This document shows, in pieces, positions 6,376-15,508 of a DNA stretch of 40,113 nt. A model generated the notes under the pieces. That model was not told where the DNA came from. It did not search any database and worked only from the letters and a program-made list of their open reading frames with translations. This DNA comes from Alistipes sp. (GTDB taxonomy: Bacteria; Bacillota; Clostridia; Oscillospirales; Ruminococcaceae). Every line of letters starts with the position of its first letter. The stretch's first letter is position 1. The stretch is from the NCBI GenBank assembly GCA_023667265.1, contig JAMPAJ010000006.1:1-40113 (forward strand), in the 5' to 3' direction. A program made the position numbers and the translations under genes.

Positions 6376-8970
6376 TTATTTTGTTCCGTCAAACAGATAA
6401 ATAAATTTCACACTTCCGTCCATGTCGTCGGAAATTCCGGAATAGCTGCTGTACTCTCTTGCCGCATTGCGGACAGCCTTGAAGTTGTCGATCATAGCTG
6501 GAAGACTATCGTTCAATGCTCTCGTAAGAACCGAAATTCCCTCGTCATTGAACCTTATCATGCCATCGTTCAGCTCCTGTGCTCCGTCATTCAGCTGGGA
6601 TATGCCGCCGATAAGAGCTTTGCTGCCGCTTTGAATGGCGATGATACCTCCGTTAAGCTCTGATGCTCCCGAATAGAGCGAGGATGCACCGCCGCTGAGG
6701 GTCAGTATCGACTGGTACAGCGTATTCGCTCCGCTGCCGAGCTGAGAGCCGCCGCTGTAAAGCTGTGTAAGACCGCCGTCAAGAGTCAATACGCCGCTGT
6801 TAAGCCCTCCAAGTCCGAGCCCGAGAGCAGCTGCACCGTCCGAAAGCTGAAACAGACCGCTGTTGAGATCGTCAGCTCCGGAGGAAAGACGTGTAATGCC
6901 TGCGTTAAGCTCATCTGCGCCGCCGGAGAGCCGCTCCAGTCCTGCCGAGAGAGAATCAAGACCTCCGATAAGACTGCCGCTGCCGTCAGCAAAAGCTCCT
7001 ATACCCGTGTCGAGAGCAGCAGCTCCCTGGGAGAGCTGTTCCGATGAAGCAGCAAGCTGTGCAGCTCCTCCTGCAAGAGCCTTTCCGCCGGTATCGAGAA
7101 CTTCAAGTCCTTGCATAAGCAACTCAGAGCTGTTTTGCGCTGAACCCAGCCCTTCGGAAAGCTGTTCAAGTCCTCCGTTCAGCTGCTGCGAGCCGGTCTG
7201 TAGCGCTGTTGCAGCGCTATAAAGAGAACCGCCCTCGCTTATCGAGGCTGCTATCTGCTTCTGCGCCTCGATAGTCTGCTCGAAAGCGGATATGGCTGCC
7301 GCTATATCATCAGACTGCTCCTTCTCATATAATGCCTCAAGAGCTGCAAGAGCCTGTTCATTGGCTGAAATTGTAGCATTAAGGGATGCTCCGGCAGTAT
7401 CGAGACCTCCCGAAAGTACTTCCGCGCCCTGTGAAAGTTCCGACGCTCCGACTGCAAGTGAAGCTGCGCCTGCTTTTGCAGTTGAAATACCCTCTGAGAG
7501 CGAGTCAGCACCGCCTTTTACCTCCGAGATACCTGACGACAGCTGATTTGCAGAGCCGCTCAGAGCCTCCGCTCCGTCTGCGATATCGGATGAACCGTCC
7601 TTTAACTGTGAGCTTCCCGAGGTGAGAGCGCCCATGCTGTCCGTAAGCTGCGATGCTCCGTTTTTGAGAACAGCTGCACCGTCATCTACCTGTGCAAAGC
7701 CTGCAGCGAGAGCATCAGAGCCTGTCTTGGCGTCGCCGAGTCCGCTGCTGAGAGCCGATGCGCCCTCGCTTGCTGACTGAAGTCCTGCACTGAGCTCAGA
7801 TGCGCCAGAGCTTACCTGTTCCATTCCGCTGGCAACTGCAGATGAGCCGTCTTTAGCCGCTCTCAGTCCGTCAGACAGTGTGCCCGCAGAAGCTGCAAGA
7901 GTTTTTGCACCGTCGGCAAGAGCTTTTGAGCCCTTGTTCAGCTCATCTGCGCCGTTTTCCAGGCTGAGAGAGCCGTCGGCAAGCTTATCTATACCGCTCG
8001 TAAGGTCGCCCGACTTATCAGAAAGCTCGCTTATACCGTCATAAAGAGCCGCAGTGCCGTCACAAAGCTGTTGAGCGCCGTCGCTTAATTCTCTGAGCTT
8101 ATCCTGCAGATCTCCGAGATCGGATACGTTATCAATATCGAGAGCGGCGAAAGCCTCGTTTGAAACGGCAGTTACGGATGAACCGATCTCAAAATCGGTA
8201 ACATCGGCTGATATCTCGAAAGCTTCTGGGAGGGAAACGTCAAGTCCGTCTATTTCGTCAATACCGAGGCTGTCAGAAAGTCCGGGGAAGGCTATTCCGA
8301 CAACGATAAGCCTTTCGCCGTCCGAGATCACCCTGCCGTTTGCCGCCTCGACATTCAGAAATTTATCTGCGTCAAGGATCGCCGCGCTTGCCGCAAGGAA
8401 CGGCACATTTATCTCTTTCTCTGCACCGTTCACGACCTGGACTGATCTCTGATTATTCTTGTAAGTCCAGCGGATAACAAGATGACCGCTTTTTCCGACA
8501 ATACTTTCGGGAGAGACCTCCTTTCCGTCAAGGAAGTACGTCATCGTAACGTCGACAGGGAGCTGCTTGTCGGAATTGCCCTTATAGTAGATATCACTGC
8601 CCTCCGCACTCCAGCTGAGCTCCTCGCCGTTCACCGTGAAGGTCTCATCGCCCTTAACGTTTACAATATTGCTGAGAGATGAAATATCGCCGATGGAAGC
8701 CATAGCAGGAGTATTTTTGAGCCAGTCGCTCACAATTATGTCTTTGATCGAGGAATCGTTATTGCAGAGCACATATACCGTTTCTTCCTTGAAAGCAGAA
8801 TTTCCGGCAGAATTTCTTGCATTCCCGTCAGCTTCAATATATTTCTTTGCCGAAGCGTCCGGGACAGGGGATGCGTCTCCTTTGTTTCTGGCGTGTGCTA
8901 TAGAACCTGTTGCTGCGGCAGAAACTGCTACGGCAATAACTCCGGCTGTTATTTTTCTGAAATTATTCAT
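6376..8970 (-). CDS. Secreted X-X-X-Leu-X-X-Gly heptad-repeat protein, MMPL partner
   Basis: 864 residues with a signal peptide ending near SIAHA. Residues about 35-285 form a beta-rich N-terminal domain (GKSGHLVIRWTYKN). From about 290 to 790 the protein is almost entirely tandem heptads of the form LxxGxxx (for example LSDGAAAL, LSSGADEL), the TIGR03057 class also found in YhgE/Pip-type exporters; one non-repeat break (NEQALAALEALYEKEQSDD) lies in the middle. A long rod or coiled surface is expected. The upstream MMPL transporter stops 14 bases before this start, so they are one transcript; this protein may act as its extracellular partner. The start is the ATG at 8970 with AAGGAG, not the TTG six codons upstream. 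The repeats create many spurious antisense ORFs. Confidence 0.85.
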   Translation of the reverse strand: MNNFRKITAGVIAVAVSAAATGSIAHARNKGDASPVPDASAKKYIEADGNARNSAGNSAFKEETVYVLCNNDSSIKDIIVSDWLKNTPAMASIGDISSLSNIVNVKGDETFTVNGEELSWSAEGSDIYYKGNSDKQLPVDVTMTYFLDGKEVSPESIVGKSGHLVIRWTYKNNQRSVQVVNGAEKEINVPFLAASAAILDADKFLNVEAANGRVISDGERLIVVGIAFPGLSDSLGIDEIDGLDVSLPEAFEISADVTDFEIGSSVTAVSNEAFAALDIDNVSDLGDLQDKLRELSDGAQQLCDGTAALYDGISELSDKSGDLTSGIDKLADGSLSLENGADELNKGSKALADGAKTLAASAGTLSDGLRAAKDGSSAVASGMEQVSSGASELSAGLQSASEGASALSSGLGDAKTGSDALAAGFAQVDDGAAVLKNGASQLTDSMGALTSGSSQLKDGSSDIADGAEALSGSANQLSSGISEVKGGADSLSEGISTAKAGAASLAVGASELSQGAEVLSGGLDTAGASLNATISANEQALAALEALYEKEQSDDIAAAISAFEQTIEAQKQIAASISEGGSLYSAATALQTGSQQLNGGLEQLSEGLGSAQNSSELLMQGLEVLDTGGKALAGGAAQLAASSEQLSQGAAALDTGIGAFADGSGSLIGGLDSLSAGLERLSGGADELNAGITRLSSGADDLNSGLFQLSDGAAALGLGLGGLNSGVLTLDGGLTQLYSGGSQLGSGANTLYQSILTLSGGASSLYSGASELNGGIIAIQSGSKALIGGISQLNDGAQELNDGMIRFNDEGISVLTRALNDSLPAMIDNFKAVRNAAREYSSYSGISDDMDGSVKFIYLFDGTK

Positions 8971-8984
8971 AATATATCTCTCCT

Positions 8985-11093
8985 TCAATTAACATTAACG
9001 GTTTGTTTATTCGCAACTGTTTTTTCTTTTTTCGGAAGAAAGCCTGCGCTGGTCTTGCAGATCAGCTTATCGAAAACCATAAACATTGACGGAAGCACTC
9101 CGATGACTACTATCATCGAGATGATCGCTCCTCTTGCAAGCAGCATACAAAGCGATGAAATAAGTCCGATATCAGAATAAGCTGCAACGCCGATAGTTGC
9201 TGCAAAAAATCCGAGTGCGGATGTTATTATCGACTTGACAGAAGCGCTTAATGCGATGTGAACGGCGTCTTTTTTATCTTTTCCGTCTCTCCGTTCAGTC
9301 CTGTATCTTGTCGTCATAAGAATAGCATAATCGACCGTTGCCCCGAGCTGAATAGTTCCGATAACTACCGAAGCGATAAACGGCAGCTCCGTTCCTGTGA
9401 AAAATGCAATTCCGAGATTTATCATGATTGCCAGCTCGATAACTGAAACGAGTATTACCGGCAGAGTTATCGACCTGAAGGTAATTGCGATGATGAGGAA
9501 AATTACCGCAATTGAAAGCACGCTTACGACCTTGAAATCCTTGTCGGTTATTTCGATAAGATCCTTCGTTGCCGGAGCTTCGCCGATAAGCATTGCCTTG
9601 CTGTCATATTTTTCTATGATATCATTGATCCGGTCTATCTGAGCGTTTACCTCATCGGACGCGACTGTATATTCCGAACCGATAAGCATGAGCTGCCACT
9701 CATCGTTTTTCAGGATCTCCCTGACGGAATCCGGGATGACCTCTTCCGGTATCGCCGGTCCGACGAGCGAGTTAAAGCCAAGAGCCATCTGAACGCCGTC
9801 TGTGTTTTCGATCTCGCGGAGCATACTGCTTGCCTGCTTTGCGTCAAGCGACGCGTCTGCAAGAAGAATATGAGTGCTGTTCATTCCGAAATCCTCTTCA
9901 AGCTTTGAATTTGCTATCATGCTGTCGAGATCGGCAGGAAGAGTGCTGTCGAGCTTATAATAAACGTCATAGTTGTTGTTTCCGTAAGCCGCCGGGATGA
10001 GAAGAACTATAGCGGCTGTGAGAAAGATCCCGAAGTGCTTGATGATGAACGCGGATGTTCTTTTAAAGTCCGGGAGAAAATCTCTGTGCGAGGTTCTGGC
10101 AATCGCCTTTTCAAAAATAAGTATCATTGCCGGAAGTACGGTGACGCAGGCAATAACGCCGCAGACGACACCCTTTGCCATTACAATTCCGAGGTCAAGT
10201 CCGAGAGTGAAGCTCATAAAGCACATTGCGAGGAAGCCTGCAACTGTTGTGAATGAGCTGCTTACGACAGAGGTTATCGTATTTGCAATGGCATGAGCCA
10301 TAGCTTCCTGCTTGCTGTCGGGATACAGGCGGAGCTGTTCTTTGTAGCTGTGCCAGAGGAAAATAGAATAGTCCATTGTAACTCCGAGCTGCAAAACGAG
10401 TGCAAGAGCCTGAGTTAAAAATGATATCTCGCCGAATACAAAATTTGTTCCGAGATTCCATACAATAGCCGTGCCGATACTGAGCATGAAGAAAACCGGG
10501 ATAAGGAAGGAATCCATTGCTGCCATGAGGACAATGCTTGTAAGAATAACTGCGATTACCGTGTAAATAATGGTCTCGCTCTGAGAAAGCTTTTTCATAT
10601 CAAGCGTAACTGCCGACATACCGCTGATAAAGCACTGCTCTGATGTAATATTTCTCATTTTCTCAACAGCGTCAAGCGTTTCGTCAGCCGAGGTCGTATC
10701 ATCAAAAAATACCGCCATCATAGTCGTATCGTCCTTGTTGAAGAAATCGTAAATATTATCGGGAAGAATCTCTTTCGGGATATCGAGTCCCGTCATCGAC
10801 TGGTAGCAGACAACATCTGAAACGTGCTCTATCTCCGATATCTTATCGGCAGTATCTGCGACCTCTTTATCGCTCATTCCCTCCACCATTACGAAGGAAA
10901 AACCTCCCTGACCGAATTTGTCAATAAGAATTTCCTGTCCTTTCATCGTGCCGATATCCTCGGGGAGATATGAAAGAATATCGTAATTTACTCTTGTGTT
11001 AATGAAGCCTATGGCACACGGTATCATCAGCAGAATGCCGATAACAAGGATCAGAACCCTGTGCTTTGCGACCCATTCTCCGAATTTAAGCAT
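8985..11093 (-). CDS. MMPL/RND-family membrane transporter
   Basis: 702 residues in two homologous halves. Each half has one membrane segment, a large extracytoplasmic loop (about 35-170 and 390-515) and a bundle of about five more segments, giving roughly 12 in total. The typical glycine/aspartate segment around QLGVTMDYSIFLWHSY and its repeat QLGATVDYAILMTTRY is the RND proton-relay region. MMPL proteins export lipids, peptides or drugs. The start is the ATG at 11093 (MLKFGEWV) with GAAAGGAA, rather than the upstream in-frame start at 11147 that falls inside an operator. It is followed by the heptad-repeat gene and faces the TetR regulator, so export is probably induced by a ligand sensed by that repressor. 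The substrate is unknown. Confidence 0.9.
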   Translation of the reverse strand: MLKFGEWVAKHRVLILVIGILLMIPCAIGFINTRVNYDILSYLPEDIGTMKGQEILIDKFGQGGFSFVMVEGMSDKEVADTADKISEIEHVSDVVCYQSMTGLDIPKEILPDNIYDFFNKDDTTMMAVFFDDTTSADETLDAVEKMRNITSEQCFISGMSAVTLDMKKLSQSETIIYTVIAVILTSIVLMAAMDSFLIPVFFMLSIGTAIVWNLGTNFVFGEISFLTQALALVLQLGVTMDYSIFLWHSYKEQLRLYPDSKQEAMAHAIANTITSVVSSSFTTVAGFLAMCFMSFTLGLDLGIVMAKGVVCGVIACVTVLPAMILIFEKAIARTSHRDFLPDFKRTSAFIIKHFGIFLTAAIVLLIPAAYGNNNYDVYYKLDSTLPADLDSMIANSKLEEDFGMNSTHILLADASLDAKQASSMLREIENTDGVQMALGFNSLVGPAIPEEVIPDSVREILKNDEWQLMLIGSEYTVASDEVNAQIDRINDIIEKYDSKAMLIGEAPATKDLIEITDKDFKVVSVLSIAVIFLIIAITFRSITLPVILVSVIELAIMINLGIAFFTGTELPFIASVVIGTIQLGATVDYAILMTTRYRTERRDGKDKKDAVHIALSASVKSIITSALGFFAATIGVAAYSDIGLISSLCMLLARGAIISMIVVIGVLPSMFMVFDKLICKTSAGFLPKKEKTVANKQTVNVN

Positions 11094-11133
11094 AGAATCG
11101 TTCCTTTCATTTTTGCTCTTATTGCGAGATAAC

Positions 11134-11275
11134 TGACCAACAGTCATTTATCTTTATTGATAGTATATTACAAAAATGACTGTTAGTCAATAAGCGATGA
11201 AGAAAAAATGACCAAAAGTCATTAATTTTGTTTATCTGCACAGAAATGTAATTCGAATTTAATGACTATTGGTCA
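11134..11275. promoter_or_regulatory. Four TetR-type operators, TGAC-N5-GTCA
   Basis: Four 13-bp near-palindromes lie between the divergent genes: 11134-11146 (TGACCAACAGTCA), 11177-11189 (TGACTGTTAGTCA), 11209-11221 (TGACCAAAAGTCA) and 11263-11275 (TGACTATTGGTCA). Read in a common direction they give TGACYAAHAGTCA. The second overlaps the transporter -35 box, the first lies downstream of its -10 box, and the fourth abuts the regulator's -35 box. This pattern fits repression of both directions by the TetR protein at 11362. Confidence 0.85.
11162..11190 (-). promoter_or_regulatory. Promoter of the MMPL/heptad-repeat operon
   Basis: On the minus strand, TTGACT (11190-11185) and TATACT (11167-11162) are separated by 17 bases. 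The -35 box and spacer overlap the operator at 11177-11189. Confidence 0.75.
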
Positions 11276-11286
11276 TTTTATCAGAC

Positions 11287-11316
11287 TTGACAAGTCCCTC
11301 GTCTTTGGATTATAAT
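11287..11316 (+). promoter_or_regulatory. Promoter of the TetR regulator
   Basis: A consensus TTGACA (11287-11292) and TATAAT (11311-11316) have an 18-base spacer; an operator copy ends 11 bases upstream of the -35 box. Confidence 0.8.
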
Positions 11317-11361
11317 AAATACAGGCAGTGTCGCCGTATTAATTTTCAGGGAGAGTATAAA

Positions 11362-11964
11362 ATGGGAAAGATCAATTCAAACAAAAAGCAAAAGGAAAAT
11401 TCTTTGCTGAAAAATGCCTTTGAAGCGTTCACGACAAAAGGCTTCAGCAAAACCTCTATCACAGATATCGTAAACAAGGCGGGCGTAGCAAAGGGCACTT
11501 TTTATCTGTATTTCAAAGACAAATACGATATCCGCAATAAGCTTATCTCACACAAATCGAGCCAGCTTTTTCGCAATGCCACGGACGCTCTTGAGAAATG
11601 CGGCAGTTCTCTTGAATTTGAAGATCAGATCATTTTTATTATTGATAATATAATTAATCAGCTCAACGAGGATCAATCGCTTCTTACGTTCATTTCAAAA
11701 AATCTCAGCTGGGGCATATTCAAAACAGCTCTCAATTCTCCCACAACAGATGACGATATTAATTTTGCCGATGTTTATGATCTTATGCTGAGAGAAGCGC
11801 CCTATGAATTAAACGACCCTGAAATAATGCTGTTTATGATAGTTGAGCTTGTTTCATCGACCTGTTACTCATCCATTCTATACAGCGAACCATGTAGTAT
11901 TTCCGAGCTTAAACCTCATATTTTTGAAACAGTCAGACTGATTATTGAGAAGCACAAAAAGTGA
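11362..11964 (+). CDS. TetR/AcrR-family transcriptional repressor
   Basis: 200 residues. The N-terminal helix-turn-helix (about 15-60) has the family pattern FTTKGFSKTSITDIVNKAGV followed by AKGTFYLYFKDKYD. The C-terminal ligand-binding part is helical and not assignable to a specific ligand. The start is the ATG at 11362 with AGGGAGAG; upstream in-frame codons would run through the promoter. It diverges from the MMPL operon, and the four operators between them indicate autoregulation and control of export. A 3' hairpin follows at 11998. Confidence 0.92.
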   Translation: MGKINSNKKQKENSLLKNAFEAFTTKGFSKTSITDIVNKAGVAKGTFYLYFKDKYDIRNKLISHKSSQLFRNATDALEKCGSSLEFEDQIIFIIDNIINQLNEDQSLLTFISKNLSWGIFKTALNSPTTDDDINFADVYDLMLREAPYELNDPEIMLFMIVELVSSTCYSSILYSEPCSISELKPHIFETVRLIIEKHKK

Positions 11965-11997
11965 AGGCTCATCATTTGCTAATAACCGTAAAAAATG

Positions 11998-12028
11998 CCC
12001 TCTGTCGGATAGCTGTTCCGGCAGAGGG
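11998..12028 (-). terminator. Hairpin downstream of the TetR gene
   Basis: An 11-bp stem with one G-T wobble (11998-12008 with 12018-12028). The T-rich flank lies on the minus-strand side, so it may not end the TetR transcript efficiently. Confidence 0.4.
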
Positions 12029-12128
12029 AATAAAATTATGCCAAAAGACGTGAACTATATTTTTATGTGAATGCTCTCTGATAATAATGCCCAAGCATAG
12101 CCGCATAAAATAATGCGGAGGTGTTTTT

Positions 12129-12812
12129 ATGATGCTTGAAATTCTGAAAAATCTTTTATTTTTTGTACTTCACGTAGATTGCGGCAGCGTATTTCCAAAG
12201 CCGCTTTCCAAGGCGCGTGAGCTTGAATGCTTTCAGCTTATGGAGCAGGGAGACCGTGAGGCTCGTAATGAGCTGATAGAGCATAATCTGCGGCTTGTAG
12301 CGCATATTGTAAAAAAATATGCCCCTGCTGCTTCGGAGCAGGAGGAGCTTATTTCTATCGGCACGATCGGGCTTATCAAGGCTGTTTCAACTTTTGACTA
12401 CAAAAAAGGCGCGAAATTTGCTACATATGGGAGCAGGTGCATAGAAAACGAGATACTTATGACCTTTCGTGCGGCGAAGAAATCGGCTGGAGACATTTAC
12501 CTCAGCGATGTAGTCGAGGCTGACAAAAACGGCGGAGGAATGACGCTTCTGGAAACCATAGACGACGGCAAAGATATTCACGAGCAGGTCGAGCTGCTCA
12601 TAAGGTCGAAGCAGCTGTACGGCTTTCTGGAAGAATGTCTTGATGAGAGGGAGCTTGAGATAATGGTCTATCGCTACGGGCTGTATTCCGGAACGCCCCA
12701 TACTCAGAGCGAGACAGCGAAGAAGCTTGGTATATCGCGCTCATATGTATCGAGGATAGAGAAAAAGGCTCTGAATAAGCTAAAGAGCAGATACGAAAGC
12801 AGCAGTCTGTGA
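12129..12812 (+). CDS. sigK: RNA polymerase sporulation sigma factor SigK
   Basis: 227 residues. Region 2 carries the core-binding and -10 recognition stretch (NLRLVAHIVKKYA, then LISIGTIGLIKAVSTF and ATYGSRCIENEILMTFR). Region 4 at the C-terminus holds the -35 helix-turn-helix (SETAKKLGISRSYVSRIEKKA). The N-terminal hydrophobic pro-sequence-like part and the FPKPLS motif before region 2 match SigK rather than SigE. The gene is uninterrupted, without the skin element found in some relatives. The ribosome binding site GGAGGTG (12117-12123) overlaps one arm of a small CCGCAT/ATGCGG hairpin (12101-12118). SigK runs late mother-cell transcription during sporulation; whether this strain sporulates is not shown. 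Confidence 0.9.
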   Translation: MMLEILKNLLFFVLHVDCGSVFPKPLSKARELECFQLMEQGDREARNELIEHNLRLVAHIVKKYAPAASEQEELISIGTIGLIKAVSTFDYKKGAKFATYGSRCIENEILMTFRAAKKSAGDIYLSDVVEADKNGGGMTLLETIDDGKDIHEQVELLIRSKQLYGFLEECLDERELEIMVYRYGLYSGTPHTQSETAKKLGISRSYVSRIEKKALNKLKSRYESSSL

Positions 12813-12816
12813 AAAA

Positions 12817-12836
12817 GGGACTGCCGAAGCAGTCCC
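12817..12836 (-). terminator. Terminator of the DUF4874/DUF4832 dockerin gene
   Basis: An 8-bp GC-rich stem (12817-12824 with 12829-12836) with a TTCG tetraloop on the minus strand, followed there by TTTTT. It also sits just after the sigK stop and may act in both directions. Confidence 0.85.
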
Positions 12837-12856
12837 CGTAAATCACGTTTAATGGT

Positions 12857-15367
12857 TTAGCTATTCTGCAACGGCAGGTCAGCCAGAGGGATAAGTCCCG
12901 CGTCTGCCATTTGTATGGTAAGAGAGTCCATAGCTGTGATGCCCTTAGAGCCGTCGACATCAGCATTTATTTCACCCTGAGCGCTCATCGAATATTTGTC
13001 GGCATTGCCAATGCATTGCAGAACCAGAGTTGCGTCAGCGATATCGACTACTCCGTCAACATTTGCGTCGCCGGGCAGATATTTTCCTTCCGTTGGCTCG
13101 GTGCTGTCTTCCACGGAGAGCTGGAACGCAGCCACAGTCTTTCTGATTCCTCCGGCGGAGGTTATCGTGACAGTGTATTTTCCCTCGTCCTCAGCGGAAA
13201 CGTTTTCCAGAGCTAACGTATCGGAATTGTAATTATCCAGCTCCTCGCCGTCCTTGCTCCAGACGTAGGACGCGCCGTCCTCATAAAGGTCAGCCAGAGC
13301 GGTATAGGTGTAGCTTTCGCCCTTGTTCAGGCGGATATATGTCGGAGCTGAGATAACGGCGAAATCCGACGGTACAGTGCAGGTCGCCGCTCTTACGTCG
13401 CTCATAAGCTTCCAGCCGTTGCCGCTGTCCTGCATGAAAATACGCAGAGTTGAAAACTCCATTCCCGAGGTCAGTCCGAATACCTCCAGGGGCAGACGGA
13501 ATTCGACCATATCGTCGCTCCATTTGCATTGGCTGTCCATATAGCTGTCGTGATTGAAGTAGATAAAGCCGTTGGAAGCGTAATAGATCCAGTAGCTTTC
13601 GTCGTTTGACGTATTTTTGAGCTGTAAATTATAGACCGGGGCAGAAGCGCCGTCCTTGGGCACATTGCTCATGACGTAGAGATATTTTTCATCTGCCTTG
13701 ACGTAGATCTTCAGTCCGTTATCGTCCTCGCTTATGACCATATCCTCCGTCCATTCAAAGGGCGAGGACATCAGACCGTCTACAACGGTTTTATCGGAAA
13801 CCGAGTAAAATGCCGCAGGTGTCTTATCTCCAAGTCCGAGGCTGTTGTCCGTACCCTTTTTCTCGGATTCCGAAACGGTCACAGAGCCGAGGAAATTAGC
13901 GCCGATAGAGCTGTCCCACACGCCGTTGTTGGCGAAGCGTATGCTTCGGCTGCTCATAGACTTTATGTCGGCAGGAGTACCCATACTCAGTTTAAGGTAA
14001 ACGTTCCATTCGCCGGCAGGCAGGCTGTCAGGCAGCTTAAAGCTGATACTCTCGTCGGTTTTCGTGCATGATCTCCAATCGCGGCAGTCCGTGTCCACCT
14101 CTGCAAAGGTGAAAACGCCGTCCTTTTCAAGAAGCACATAGCTCTGTACCTGTGGGATAGCTCCGGCGAATCCGGTATTTTCCACAGTGAAATCGACCTG
14201 AACATTTTCGCCCTGAGCGGCATTTGCCGTCAGCTTTGAATCCCTGAGTACAAATCTGTAGCCAAGATGGTCGCGGATGAACTGATAGACAGTCTGACCG
14301 TAATATGCGGAATTATCGGCATTTTCGACGTCGCAGTCCGCGCCGAAGGTATAGTCCTTGTAGAGCTGAAAAATATTGCTGTTTATGTAGCTGAGATGAG
14401 TCTTGTACATCTCCGGAATGGCGTTTTCAGGCAGGTAGGTGTCATACTGCTTTGCAAAGTCGATATTTCCCGAAAATTCGCCGCCGAAATAGGACGTAAG
14501 CGTCTGAACGCCCAGCCAGTCTGTCTCGATTTCACGGTTGGAGTATGTGCCGAGGTCGGAATTGCTGCCCATGTAGCCGTCGTCGAAAAGACCGATCCTG
14601 TCCTTGTTTTCCTGTATCATAGTGGTGTACTGGCTCTCGGTAAGGCTGTTTATCAGCTCGCGGTCGTTAAGTTCAGAGCGTTTTATGCCAGCCCATTCCG
14701 CGAAAATATCCGGAGTACGCACAGTTACCGGTATCGGCGCAGGAACAGCCTGGAGCATAGCCTCAAGCAGCTGAGCCTTGTACTGAACGGAAGTATATTT
14801 TCCGCCGTGCTGTTCGCCCCATTTTCCTACAAAGCCGCACTCAACGTAAGCGAGAATATCGGAATACTTCTCAAAAAGACCGCTTTCCTTGAGCTGGTCG
14901 ATGTGGTGGAGCACCTGGTCAAAGGACGCAGGCTCAGGGTTGTCCTTTCCTGTGGCGTCGTAGCGGAATCGGAGAGCGACCATACTTCCGTTTTTTCGGC
15001 AGTTTTCCAGGGTGGTGTCCCAGTTCTGGAAGAAGGTCTCGTCCAGGTCGTAGTCCGTGCCCTCAGTGTAGGTGCCGTCATCGTTTTTGGTGCCGTTGAC
15101 GCCGCAGGAAAATCCGCCTATATCAATAAAAAAGAGCATGAGATTTCCTGACGGAGCGTATACAGGCGTACTTCCCGGCTTGCATACAGCCCAGACCGTA
15201 GAGCTGTAGCCTGCTCCTGGATTATTGATCGTCGCCACAGCCTCGCTGTAGTCGATGCCGCTGTCCTTCATCGGAGCTTCCTCGGCATAAGCGGGGAAAA
15301 CCGCTGCAGGTGAGAGGACCATAGCGGCTGTCAGCAGCGAAATAGATTTTTTGAAAAATGATTGCAT
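12857..15367 (-). CDS. Secreted DUF4874/DUF4832 protein with dockerin
   Basis: 836 residues with a signal peptide ending near AYAEEA. Residues about 35-230 match the DUF4874 barrel-like domain (NNPGAGY start, then YVECGFVGKWGEQHG), and about 230-500 the DUF4832 domain (YQFIRDHLGYRFVLRDSKL, then an Ig-like strand set). Next come a CBM9/DOMON-like beta-sandwich (about 520-665), an Ig-like domain (about 680-760) and a type I dockerin (about 766-836; GDANVDGVVDIADATLVLQ and a second repeat NADVDGSKGITAMDSLTIQ). The protein should bind a cohesin on a scaffoldin. The catalytic activity of the DUF4874/4832 pair is not established; context suggests polysaccharide handling. A GGAGGG ribosome binding site precedes the ATG. 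Confidence 0.82.
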   Translation of the reverse strand: MQSFFKKSISLLTAAMVLSPAAVFPAYAEEAPMKDSGIDYSEAVATINNPGAGYSSTVWAVCKPGSTPVYAPSGNLMLFFIDIGGFSCGVNGTKNDDGTYTEGTDYDLDETFFQNWDTTLENCRKNGSMVALRFRYDATGKDNPEPASFDQVLHHIDQLKESGLFEKYSDILAYVECGFVGKWGEQHGGKYTSVQYKAQLLEAMLQAVPAPIPVTVRTPDIFAEWAGIKRSELNDRELINSLTESQYTTMIQENKDRIGLFDDGYMGSNSDLGTYSNREIETDWLGVQTLTSYFGGEFSGNIDFAKQYDTYLPENAIPEMYKTHLSYINSNIFQLYKDYTFGADCDVENADNSAYYGQTVYQFIRDHLGYRFVLRDSKLTANAAQGENVQVDFTVENTGFAGAIPQVQSYVLLEKDGVFTFAEVDTDCRDWRSCTKTDESISFKLPDSLPAGEWNVYLKLSMGTPADIKSMSSRSIRFANNGVWDSSIGANFLGSVTVSESEKKGTDNSLGLGDKTPAAFYSVSDKTVVDGLMSSPFEWTEDMVISEDDNGLKIYVKADEKYLYVMSNVPKDGASAPVYNLQLKNTSNDESYWIYYASNGFIYFNHDSYMDSQCKWSDDMVEFRLPLEVFGLTSGMEFSTLRIFMQDSGNGWKLMSDVRAATCTVPSDFAVISAPTYIRLNKGESYTYTALADLYEDGASYVWSKDGEELDNYNSDTLALENVSAEDEGKYTVTITSAGGIRKTVAAFQLSVEDSTEPTEGKYLPGDANVDGVVDIADATLVLQCIGNADKYSMSAQGEINADVDGSKGITAMDSLTIQMADAGLIPLADLPLQNS

Positions 15368-15399
15368 AATATCATCCCTCCATATGTTTTGCTGAATAT

Positions 15400-15428
15400 A
15401 TTATAATATATTTCTCAACATTTGTCAA
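15400..15428 (-). promoter_or_regulatory. Promoter of the DUF4874/DUF4832 gene
   Basis: On the minus strand a consensus TTGACA (15428-15423) and TATAAT (15405-15400) are spaced by 17 bases, about 33 bases before the ATG. Confidence 0.85.
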
Positions 15429-15508
15429 GTAAAATGTCAAACAGTTACGATTTAAATTTTCACCGGGAATAATCAGAATGACGCTATTCACAAATTCACA
15501 ATAAACCG

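Noticed and set aside
6786-7625. Several long ORFs on the plus strand and in other frames across 6.8-7.6 kb
   Set aside because: They are shadows produced by the GC-rich heptad-coding repeats of the minus-strand gene; none has a ribosome binding site or a recognisable domain.
6376-8100. Apparent tandem DNA repeats resembling a repeat array
   Set aside because: The periodicity is 21 bases in frame with LxxGxxx heptads and the copies are degenerate, so it is protein repetition, not a CRISPR or satellite array.
12101-12123. Small hairpin overlapping the sigK ribosome binding site as an RNA thermometer
   Set aside because: The stem is only 6 bp, leaves most of GGAGG free and has no further supporting pairing.
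14267-15151. 294-codon plus-strand ORF
   Set aside because: It is antisense to the DUF4874/DUF4832 gene, has no domain and no ribosome binding site.
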